In this document: one piece after another, positions 41,973-48,215 of the stretch
Numbering within the stretch: position 1 is the stretch's first letter
Layout: each line of letters begins with the position of its first letter
Source: an uncultured Latescibacterota bacterium
Lineage (GTDB): Bacteria; Latescibacterota; UBA2968
Reading direction: 5' to 3'
NCBI GenBank assembly: GCA_958295785.1
Contig: OY282377.1
Coordinates: forward strand, 1,874,394-1,938,393
DNA: 64,000 bases
Program-made: the position numbers and the translations under genes
The notes under the pieces: generated by a model
Told to the model about the DNA's origin: nothing
The model's database searches: none
What the model saw: the letters and a program-made list of their open reading frames with translations, nothing else

Positions 41973-42410
41973 ATGATGGCGACAGCAGTTGAGGAATTAC
42001 AAGCCCAACAAAACGCATTTCAGACGCGACAAGCGGATTTTGAGAAGGGGCAAGGCGAACTCAAGAAAGGACAAGAAGCCAATGAGAAAGCAATTGCCGA
42101 AGTCAAGTCAGACGTAAACGCGATCAAAGCAGAACAAATTGAATTGCGAGAGCGTCAAGCGGTTGTCGAAGAGCAAAATCAGCAGATTTTAGCGATGCTG
42201 TCCGATATTAAACGCGAGATCGCCGAATCGAGAGCCGAGACAAAACGCGAGATTGCCGAATCGAGAGCCGAAGTAAAACGCGAGATCGCCGAATCGAGAG
42301 CCGAGACAAAACGCGAGATCGCCGCGTTGAAAAGCGATATGAAGTGGTTTTTCGGGGCAGTTGTCGTGCTCGCTGGCCTCGTGCTTGCCGCGCTCAAACT
42401 TTTTCAATAA
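41973..42410 (+). CDS. Coiled-coil tail-anchored protein, paralogue 2 (four KREIA units)
   Basis: 145 residues, nearly identical to paralogue 1 in the first ~80 residues and in the C-terminal TM part. It has four KREIA units, with three 11-residue spacings. The 29 bases before its start repeat those before copies 3 and 4 (AATCCA, then CTAAAGGCAGGTGAG). No terminator separates it from its neighbours. Confidence 0.8.
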   Translation: MMATAVEELQAQQNAFQTRQADFEKGQGELKKGQEANEKAIAEVKSDVNAIKAEQIELRERQAVVEEQNQQILAMLSDIKREIAESRAETKREIAESRAEVKREIAESRAETKREIAALKSDMKWFFGAVVVLAGLVLAALKLFQ

Positions 42411-42437
42411 TGTGAATCCACTCTAAAGGCAGGTGAG

Positions 42438-42830
42438 ATGATGGCGACAGCAGTTGAGGAATTGCAAGCCCAACAAAACGCATTTCAGACGCGACAAGCG
42501 GATTTTGAGAAGGGGCAAGGCGAACTCAAGAAAGGACAAGAAGCCAATGAGAAAGCAATTGCCGAAGTCAAGTCAGACGTAAACGCGATCAAAGCAGAAC
42601 AAATTGAACTGCGAGAGCGTCAAGCGGTTGTCGAAGAGCAAAATCAGCAGATTTTAGCGATTCTGTCCGATATTAAACGCGAGATCGCTGAGACAAAACG
42701 CGAGATCGCCGAATTGAGAGCCGAGACAAAACGCGAGATCGCCGCGTTGAAAAGCGATATGAAGTGGTTTTTCGGAGCTGTTGTCGTGCTCGCTGGCCTC
42801 GTGCTTGCCGCGCTCAAACTCTTTCAATAA
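42438..42830 (+). CDS. Coiled-coil tail-anchored protein, paralogue 3 (three KREIA units)
   Basis: 130 residues. The same N-terminal helix and TM tail as its neighbours, with three KREIA units (7- then 11-residue spacing) and LAILSDI in place of LAMLSDI. The length change comes only from whole units of the repeat, not from random indels. Confidence 0.8.
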   Translation: MMATAVEELQAQQNAFQTRQADFEKGQGELKKGQEANEKAIAEVKSDVNAIKAEQIELRERQAVVEEQNQQILAILSDIKREIAETKREIAELRAETKREIAALKSDMKWFFGAVVVLAGLVLAALKLFQ

Positions 42831-42857
42831 TGCGAATCCACTCTAAAGGCAGGTGAG

Positions 42858-43229
42858 ATGATGGCGACGCCGGTTGAGGAATTGCAAGCCCAACAAAACG
42901 CATTTCAGACGCGGCAAGCGGATTTTGAGAAGGGGCAAGGCGCGCTCAAGAAAGGACAAGAGACGAATGAAAAGACGATTGCCGAAGTCAAGTCAGACGT
43001 AAACGCGATCAAAGCAGAACAAATTGAACTGCGAAAGCGTCAAGCGGTTGTCGAAGCGCAAAATCAGCAGATTTTAGCGATTCTGTCCGATATTAAACGC
43101 GAGATCGCCGAATCGAGAGCCGAGACAAAACGCGAGATCGCCGCGTTGAAAAGCGATATGAAGTGGTTTTTCGGGGCAGTTGTCGTGCTCGCTGGCCTCG
43201 TGCTTGCCGCGCTCAAACTCTTTCAGTAA
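42858..43229 (+). CDS. Coiled-coil tail-anchored protein, paralogue 4 (two KREIA units)
   Basis: 123 residues, the shortest copy, with two KREIA units. It is also the most diverged in the N-terminal helix (KKGQETNEKTIAEV, ELRKRQAVVEAQ). Its stop is 20 bases before the start of the first Trp-rich leader peptide, so transcription from the array probably runs into the trpS control region unless the attenuator stops it. Confidence 0.8.
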   Translation: MMATPVEELQAQQNAFQTRQADFEKGQGALKKGQETNEKTIAEVKSDVNAIKAEQIELRKRQAVVEAQNQQILAILSDIKREIAESRAETKREIAALKSDMKWFFGAVVVLAGLVLAALKLFQ

Positions 43230-43249
43230 TCGGAATTGAGGAATTTGTC

Positions 43250-43348
43250 ATGACAATGTATGGTCACATCTCGATTGACGCGATACCCGTTCCCCGTGTG
43301 TCTGGCGCGATGCGCGATTGGTGGCATGCCCCTGTGTGGATTTGCTGA
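43250..43348 (+). CDS. Trp-rich leader peptide 1 of trpS
   Basis: A 32-residue reading frame with GAGGA seven bases upstream. It starts MTMYGHISIDAIPVP and ends MRDWWHAPVWIC, so three of the last nine residues are Trp (codons at 43319, 43322 and 43337). The stop codon lies inside the segment that can form the antiterminator. A short, well-initiated peptide rich in the amino acid handled by the next enzyme is the hallmark of ribosome-mediated attenuation. Confidence 0.75.
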   Translation: MTMYGHISIDAIPVPRVSGAMRDWWHAPVWIC

Positions 43349-43416
43349 CGGGTTTTGTCGTTTGTTTTTGAATCTTCTGAGTGTACCGCCGTCAGCTTAT
43401 TGATGGCGGTTTTTTT
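43344..43416 (+). promoter_or_regulatory. Transcription attenuator 1 (terminator plus antiterminator) upstream of trpS
   Basis: Terminator: ACCGCCGTCA at 43385-43394 pairs with TGATGGCGGT at 43401-43410 (ten pairs with one G-U), then T7. Antiterminator: GCTGACGG at 43344-43351, which includes the leader stop, pairs perfectly with CCGTCAGC at 43389-43396 and so would use up the 5' arm of the terminator. A ribosome stalled on the Trp codons leaves GCTGACGG free and transcription goes on. One that reaches the stop covers it and the terminator forms. This is inference from sequence; no promoter was placed. Confidence 0.75.
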
Positions 43417-43463
43417 GTGCGCGATTGGACGAATGTATGGATTCGTTGACCGAGGATCGGACG

Positions 43464-43631
43464 ATGTTTTTGAATGCCCTGACAGGACTGATGAACGCGA
43501 ATAGACGCTGGTGGTGGTCGAGCGCGAGGAGAGATGTCTGTCCACCACCGGATAGTTGGCGATCTGTGTTTGCACCGCGCGCTACCGGAAGGTGGCGCGC
43601 TTTTTTTTGGACTGACAACTTGGGGCTGTGA
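43464..43631 (+). CDS. Trp-rich leader peptide 2 of trpS (less certain)
   Basis: The ATG at 43464 with GAGGA upstream reads MFLNALTGLMNANRRWWWSS, with three Trp codons in a row at 43509-43517. An ATG at 43491 is another start. The frame does not stop soon after the Trp codons but runs to 43631, past the second terminator, which is odd for a leader peptide. Either translation usually drops out earlier, or the real control differs from the classical model. Three adjacent UGG codons in front of trpS are unlikely by chance. Confidence 0.5.
   Translation: MFLNALTGLMNANRRWWWSSARRDVCPPPDSWRSVFAPRATGRWRAFFWTDNLGL
43510..43608 (+). promoter_or_regulatory. Transcription attenuator 2 upstream of trpS
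   Basis: The Trp codons themselves (GGTGGTGG at 43510-43517) pair with CCACCACC at 43542-43549. A strong terminator follows: GCGCGCTACC at 43577-43586, a GGAA loop, GGTGGCGCGC at 43591-43600, then T8. CCACC of the second segment can also pair with GGTGG in the 3' arm of the terminator, giving the usual 1:2 / 2:3 / 3:4 choice. A ribosome stalled on the Trp codons would block the 1:2 stem and favour read-through. Confidence 0.65.
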
Positions 43632-43666
43632 CTGGGAGGCTTAACAACTGACAACAGGAGTTTGAA

Positions 43667-44665
43667 ATGAACCGCACAATTGTTTTGACAGGTGATCGCC
43701 CAACAGGCAAAATGCACTTGGGGCATTATGTTGGGTCGTTGAAGAATCGGTTTGAAATGCAGGACGAGTTTCAGTGCTTTTTTATGATTGCCGATTATCA
43801 GGCCCTGACGACGCATCAGAACCGCGCAGGGGATTTGGCAGCGCATGTCCAAGAAATGGTGCTGGATTATCTGGCAGCGGGTTTTGATCCCCAAAAAAGC
43901 GCGTGTTTTTTGCAATCGCAGGTGCCGCAACTGGCAGAATTGACCGTGATTTTTTCCAATCTGGTGACCTTGCCGCGTTTGCTCCGCAATCCGACCGTCA
44001 AGGAAGAGATGGAAAAGATGGGATTGGAAAAGCGCACGACTTATGGTTTTGTGGGATATCCCGTGTCTCAAGCGGCGGATATTTTGCTGTTCCGCCCGCA
44101 ATACGTGCCGGTGGGGCCGGATCAAAGGCCCCATATTGAACTGGCGCGAGAAGTGGCCGCGCGATTTAATCGCACTTATGGCGACGTCTTTCCCATTCCC
44201 CATGGCGTTTACGGCGCGTTGCTAAAGGGCACGGATGGGCAGAGCAAGATGGGAAAAAGTTATGGCAATGCCATTGACTTGTCGGATAGCGAAGCGTCTG
44301 TGCGCGCAAAGGTGATGAATATGGTGACAGATCCGAGGCGCGTGCGGGCAACTGATCCGGGCAATCCCGATGTGTGTTCGGCATTTCACTATCGCACGGT
44401 GTTTGATGAAGCGCGTGCCGATCAGGTGGCGAGGACATGTCGCAAGGGCGCGGTCGGTTGCACGACGTGCAAGGCCGCGTTGGCAGATGTGCTCAACGAT
44501 TTTATGACGCCATTTCGGAATCGCCGCAAGGCATTTGAAAAACAGCCCGATCTGGTGCGCGATATTTTGAACCTGGGCAGCGCGAAAGCGCGCATTGAAG
44601 GCCAACGCACGCTGGAAAAAGTTAAGGAGGCAATGGGGATGGGATACAAATTTTTGATGGGATGA
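43667..44665 (+). CDS. trpS: Tryptophanyl-tRNA synthetase
   Basis: 332 residues from the ATG at 43667 (AGGAG six bases upstream). Class-I synthetase signature: the HIGH-type motif is TGDRPTGKMHLGHYVGSL and the KMSKS-type loop is GQSKMGKSYGNAIDLSD. In between, FVGYPVSQAADILLFRPQY and VPVGPDQRPHIELAREVA are typical of TrpRS rather than TyrRS. It joins tryptophan to tRNA-Trp in the cytoplasm. Expression is probably set by the two attenuators upstream, which respond to charged tRNA-Trp, that is, to its own product. Confidence 0.95.
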   Translation: MNRTIVLTGDRPTGKMHLGHYVGSLKNRFEMQDEFQCFFMIADYQALTTHQNRAGDLAAHVQEMVLDYLAAGFDPQKSACFLQSQVPQLAELTVIFSNLVTLPRLLRNPTVKEEMEKMGLEKRTTYGFVGYPVSQAADILLFRPQYVPVGPDQRPHIELAREVAARFNRTYGDVFPIPHGVYGALLKGTDGQSKMGKSYGNAIDLSDSEASVRAKVMNMVTDPRRVRATDPGNPDVCSAFHYRTVFDEARADQVARTCRKGAVGCTTCKAALADVLNDFMTPFRNRRKAFEKQPDLVRDILNLGSAKARIEGQRTLEKVKEAMGMGYKFLMG

Positions 44666-44714
44666 CACAAAAGGCGAGAAGCAACCGCAGATGAACGCAA
44701 AAGATGCCGCCGCT

Positions 44715-44891
44715 TGGCGAGCGCGATTTTCAGGGAAGGTTGTCCTTTTCATGGCCGAAGGCTGAAAACGCGCACTCGGGCGATCCCCCGGATCAACCGC
44801 TTTTCAGAGCGGGCTATGGCCTCAGTTGCCGCGATTGAGCCATCGCACATTACGCCCCCCAAATACCCGGTTCTCACCGGGTATTTTTTTT
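44715..44891 (+). ncRNA. Candidate structured RNA with terminator (unidentified)
   Basis: Between trpS and the beta-helix gene there are several stable stems in a row: GCGCGATTTTCAG (44721-44733) with CTGAAAACGCGC (44762-44773, one bulge); GATCC/GGATC (44782-44794); CCGCT/AGCGG (44797-44812); GGCCTCA/TTGAGCC (44818-44841, one bulge). A clear terminator then follows: AATACCCGG at 44862-44870, CCGGGTATT at 44877-44885, and a T run. No reading frame explains this. It could be a small RNA or the structured 3' end of trpS mRNA. It does not resemble tmRNA, 6S, SRP or RNase P RNA as I know them. Confidence 0.4.
44862..44891 (+). terminator. Intrinsic terminator downstream of trpS
   Basis: AATACCCGG and CCGGGTATT form a nine-pair stem with loop TTCTCA, followed by a run of T. 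It ends either the trpS transcript or the candidate RNA just upstream. Confidence 0.85.
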
Positions 44892-45022
44892 TCATCAACC
44901 GCAACACAAAGTAAAAAAGAGTTGTCAAAGTAACGCAAGGGGATTACAATTTGTGGCAATATCAGAAATGCCATTGCATGGCGCGGTAGGAGATAAATTT
45001 TATTCATTCAAGGAATATTGAC

Positions 45023-46276
45023 ATGTTGGATCGTTCTGACAATCGGCCTGTGACAACGCGGCGGGAGATGGTGTTGACGGTGGGGCAGGGCGAGGGGGAT
45101 TTGCAGGGGGGCGATGACAGGGTTTTGCAGGCCGGCGCGGACTATTTGCATCGGCTAGGCGGCGGTATTTTGCAGATTTTGCCGGGGATCTATACGATGC
45201 GTAACGCGCTTTACCTGCATCCCAATTTGACTGTGCGCGGGGCGGGCGATGAGACGGTGTTGAAGAAGGCCGAAGGGGTTTTGACCGCATTGGTGCGAGA
45301 CGCCGATTGGTATGAAGCGCGGGTTGAGGTGGAAGACGCACGGGGATTTCGCGCTGGGGACGGGGTGATGTTGCGGTCTTATGGCAATGCGGGGATGACG
45401 GTGGTGAAGGAGACGGCGATGGCGATTGAGGGACAGGTGATTTCGCTCGGCAAACGCATTTACAAAAATATGTGGCTGGATGAACGCGCGACATTGGCGA
45501 CGATTTTCCCCCTTTTGACCGCAGAAGAAGGGGTTTGCGATGTGACCATTGAGAATCTAATTTTGGATGGCAACAAGGCGCGAAATGAAGAGATCAATGG
45601 CAATTATTCGGGCGCGGTGTTTTTGCAGCGTTGCCACCGCTACGCATTTCGAAATGTGACGGCGCGCAACTACAATGGCGATGGGTTCAGTTTTCAAGTT
45701 TGCGACGATTTTGTTTTTGAAAATTGTGCGTCAAAAAACAATGCCAATCTGGGGTTTCATCCGGGCAGTGGGTCGCAACGTCCGCGGTTTCGCAACTGTC
45801 GCGCAACCGGCAACAGTCAGGGCATTTTCTTTTGCTGGGGCGTATCGGATGGCGTGGCGCGAAATTGCGTGTGTTCGGACAATCGGGATTTTGGCATTTC
45901 AATTGGGCACAGGGATACGGACAATCGCATCGTCAATTGCGAGATTGCACGCAATCACAAGGTCGGCATCTTGTTTCGCACCCCCCTATCTGAATTTCGA
46001 GGAGCGCACAGAAATGCGATTCATTCGTGCGCGATCCGCGACAATGGGTTTGCCGAGAACGGGTATGGGATTGAAATTCGCGGCGCGACTCACCATGTAG
46101 AGATTCGAGACAATCGGATTGAGGATTCGGGCGATGGCAGGCAAAAGGTGGGGATCATGATAGAAGCCGAAGCACGCGGAACGGTGATTGCGGGCAATAC
46201 CTTTGTCAATATGGAATCGGATGTAGAACGAGAATGCACGGCAGAGGCGGTCACTGGTTATACCAATCAGATGTAG
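45023..46276 (+). CDS. Right-handed parallel beta-helix protein
   Basis: 417 residues from the ATG at 45023. A pectate-lyase-3-like front (AGADYLHRLGGGILQILPG; ALYLHPNLTVRGAGDETVLK) is followed by beta-helix turns (DVTIENLILDGNKARNEE; NYNGDGFSFQVCDDFVFENC; NRIVNCEIARNHKVGILFRT). Such proteins are often polysaccharide lyases or epimerases. I see no signal peptide, so it may act in the cytoplasm or use another route. It lies 75 bases upstream of a sulfatase, which fits use of sulfated polysaccharides. Confidence 0.8.
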   Translation: MLDRSDNRPVTTRREMVLTVGQGEGDLQGGDDRVLQAGADYLHRLGGGILQILPGIYTMRNALYLHPNLTVRGAGDETVLKKAEGVLTALVRDADWYEARVEVEDARGFRAGDGVMLRSYGNAGMTVVKETAMAIEGQVISLGKRIYKNMWLDERATLATIFPLLTAEEGVCDVTIENLILDGNKARNEEINGNYSGAVFLQRCHRYAFRNVTARNYNGDGFSFQVCDDFVFENCASKNNANLGFHPGSGSQRPRFRNCRATGNSQGIFFCWGVSDGVARNCVCSDNRDFGISIGHRDTDNRIVNCEIARNHKVGILFRTPLSEFRGAHRNAIHSCAIRDNGFAENGYGIEIRGATHHVEIRDNRIEDSGDGRQKVGIMIEAEARGTVIAGNTFVNMESDVERECTAEAVTGYTNQM

Positions 46277-46360
46277 AAACCTTTTTCGGGGAGGGGCCGG
46301 GAGGCCCAAATGTATCTTAAAACAGCGTCTTAAGTTAAATTTCACAAAGGGATGGATGGC

Positions 46361-47815
46361 ATGGCACAACAAACCAATCTGCTTTTTATTTTGACGGACG
46401 ATCAGGGCTATTGGGCGATGGGGTGTGCGGGCAATTCGGAGATTCGCACGCCGAATTTGGATCGGCTGGCCGCAACCGGGTTGTACTTTATGAATTTCTT
46501 TTGCGCGTCGCCGGTGTGCTCGCCTGCGCGGGCGTCCATTTTGACGGGACGCATTCCGTCTCAGCACGGGGTACAGGATTTTTTGCGCACGGGCAATTCA
46601 AATATCTATGGCGCAGATGATCGAGCGATTGAATATTTGGCCGGGCAGACAGCCTATACGGATATCCTCGCGCAACAGGGGTATGCGTGTGATTTGAGTG
46701 GCAAATGGCATTTGGGCTCTTCGGAAAAGCCGCAGAAGTCCTTTGTGTTTTGGGATGTGCATGCAAGTGGCGCAGGGCCGTATTACAACGCGCCGATGAT
46801 CCGCAATGGCAGGGCGTATCACACCTCGGATTATGTGAGCGATTTGATTACGGATAATGCGTTGGCATTTTTGGAAGCGCGAAAGGGGATGGATCAACCG
46901 TTCTGTCTGAATGTTCACTACACGGCGCCGCACGCGCCCTGGGGACGCGAACACCATCCGCCCGAGTTGTTCGATGCGTATTATCGGGACTGCCCTTTTG
47001 AATCCACGCCCAATGAACCCATGCACCCGCAGCAGTTGTCAAAGCAAGGGTCCGCGGGGTCGCTTGGATTTACCGAAGAAACGCGCCGCGAAGCCCTCAG
47101 CGGCTATTTTGCGGCCACGACTGCGATGGACGCCAATGTGGGCAGGCTGTTGGATTGGCTGGAAGACAATGGGTTGCGGGAGCAGACCTTGGTGGTCTTT
47201 ACGAGCGACAATGGGATGAACATGGGGCACCACGGCATTTACGGCAAGGGCAATGGGACTTTTCCGCCCAATATGTTCGACACCTCGGTGAAAGTGCCCA
47301 TGATTGTGTCGCATCCCGGGCGCGTTCCCCAGGGCAAGATCACATTGTCCCTGCACAGCCATTACGACATCATGCCGACCTTGCTGGACTATCTCGACGT
47401 GGAAAATCCCAAAGCGGACGACTTGCCCGGGCGCAGCTTTGCCGCGCTTTTGGAAGGCCGTGCATCAAAGGGCGATGAGCAGGTGGTGGTGTTTGACGAA
47501 TACGGCCCCACGCGAATGATCCGCACGGCTGCGTGGAAGTACATACACCGCTATCCCTACGGCCCATGTGAATTGTACGATTTGGTCAATGATGTGGGGG
47601 AACGGAGAAATTTGCTCGACGAGAATAGAGCGCAATCCGTGCGCGAATGGTTGCAGGGCGATTTGGAGGCGTGGTTTGCGCGCTATGCCGATCCCGACCG
47701 CGATGGCACGCGCGAAGCCGTGATGGGCAGAGGCCAGTTGGACATTGTCGGCCCGGCTGCAAAGGGACGGAAGCGGTTCGGCGATGATGTGGTTTTTGAA
47801 AGGGAAAGGGCGTAG
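46361..47815 (+). CDS. Sulfatase
   Basis: 484 residues from the ATG at 46361; an in-frame ATG at 46352 is too close to its AAGGG site. N-terminal metal site LLFILTDDQGY, then the formylglycine motif PVCSPARASILTGR with Cys53 as the residue to be converted, GKWHLG, and a second metal site TLVVFTSDNGMNMGHH. It is a type-I sulfatase that needs a formylglycine-generating enzyme, which is not in the window. No signal peptide is seen. The substrate is unknown. The gene is probably co-transcribed with the beta-helix gene. Confidence 0.9.
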   Translation: MAQQTNLLFILTDDQGYWAMGCAGNSEIRTPNLDRLAATGLYFMNFFCASPVCSPARASILTGRIPSQHGVQDFLRTGNSNIYGADDRAIEYLAGQTAYTDILAQQGYACDLSGKWHLGSSEKPQKSFVFWDVHASGAGPYYNAPMIRNGRAYHTSDYVSDLITDNALAFLEARKGMDQPFCLNVHYTAPHAPWGREHHPPELFDAYYRDCPFESTPNEPMHPQQLSKQGSAGSLGFTEETRREALSGYFAATTAMDANVGRLLDWLEDNGLREQTLVVFTSDNGMNMGHHGIYGKGNGTFPPNMFDTSVKVPMIVSHPGRVPQGKITLSLHSHYDIMPTLLDYLDVENPKADDLPGRSFAALLEGRASKGDEQVVVFDEYGPTRMIRTAAWKYIHRYPYGPCELYDLVNDVGERRNLLDENRAQSVREWLQGDLEAWFARYADPDRDGTREAVMGRGQLDIVGPAAKGRKRFGDDVVFERERA

Positions 47816-47840
47816 ATGAACAGGCCCAATGTGATTTTCT
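47816..47840 (+). pseudogene. Start of a sulfatase gene, cut after eight codons
   Basis: The bases after the previous stop read MNRPNVIF, nearly the same as the start of the sulfatase at 48216 (MDRPNVIF). The homology ends abruptly at about 47840, where the antisense remains of a PIN-toxin gene begin. It marks a recombination point between a sulfatase gene and a toxin-antitoxin locus. Confidence 0.55.
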
Positions 47841-47844
47841 CAAA

Positions 47845-47906
47845 GTGGAGAACAGCAGGGCCGAGAGCAGTACATTGGTGTCGAGCACCAAGCGCGTGCC
47901 GGTCAT
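47845..47906 (-). pseudogene. PIN-domain toxin, N-terminal stub
   Basis: The ATG at 47906 overlaps the antitoxin stop (ATGA). The frame starts MTGTRLVLDTNVLLSALLFS, the usual first strand of a VapC-like PIN domain with its first catalytic Asp (LDTNV), and after about 20 residues runs into the sulfatase start fragment. The other acidic residues of the nuclease are missing, so the toxin must be inactive. Confidence 0.7.
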
Positions 47907-48127
47907 GGTGTCTGACGCGCCCATGTCACGGCTTCGGTGACGTCGGCCTCGCATATATCGCGTTCAGCCAACTTGGCACGCACGGCATCCGCGCAGGTCG
48001 GGCGCACGGGCGTTAGCACAATGCGGCTGTTTTCTGTGGTGACAGCGAAATACTCGGAATCTTGGAAGTCGGCGACGATGGCTTTTGGCAGGGTGAGTTG
48101 ATTCTCGGACGTCAGTTTGGCAAGCAT
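47903..48127 (-). CDS. AbrB/MazE-type antitoxin
   Basis: 74 residues from the ATG at 48127 (AAGGAGG upstream). The swapped-hairpin DNA-binding pattern is near the N terminus (LTSENQLTLPKAIVADF, EYFAVTTENSRIVLTPV), and a C-terminal helical tail follows that would bind the toxin. It is intact although its PIN partner is a stub, so it is now an orphan antitoxin and may still bind its own promoter. It is divergent from the sulfatase at 48216. Confidence 0.8.
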   Translation of the reverse strand: MLAKLTSENQLTLPKAIVADFQDSEYFAVTTENSRIVLTPVRPTCADAVRAKLAERDICEADVTEAVTWARQTP

Positions 48128-48215
48128 GAGGCACCTCCTTGGGTGAAAGAACGAGGAAAATGTATATTTTTTGACTGGTTATTGCAATGACAATCTCGTT
48201 AAATAAGAGGGAAGC

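Noticed and set aside
41485-43229. Assembly duplication of a single coiled-coil gene
   Set aside because: The copies differ in unit number, N-terminal substitutions and flanks in ways not expected from a collapsed or repeated read; still listed as a check in the finding.
43510-43631. T-box riboswitch in front of trpS
   Set aside because: I saw no T-box consensus bulge or specifier loop; the Trp codons with alternative stems fit a leader-peptide attenuator better.
44714-44914. 66-residue frame in the trpS downstream region
   Set aside because: It reads straight through a strong terminator hairpin and has no ribosome site.
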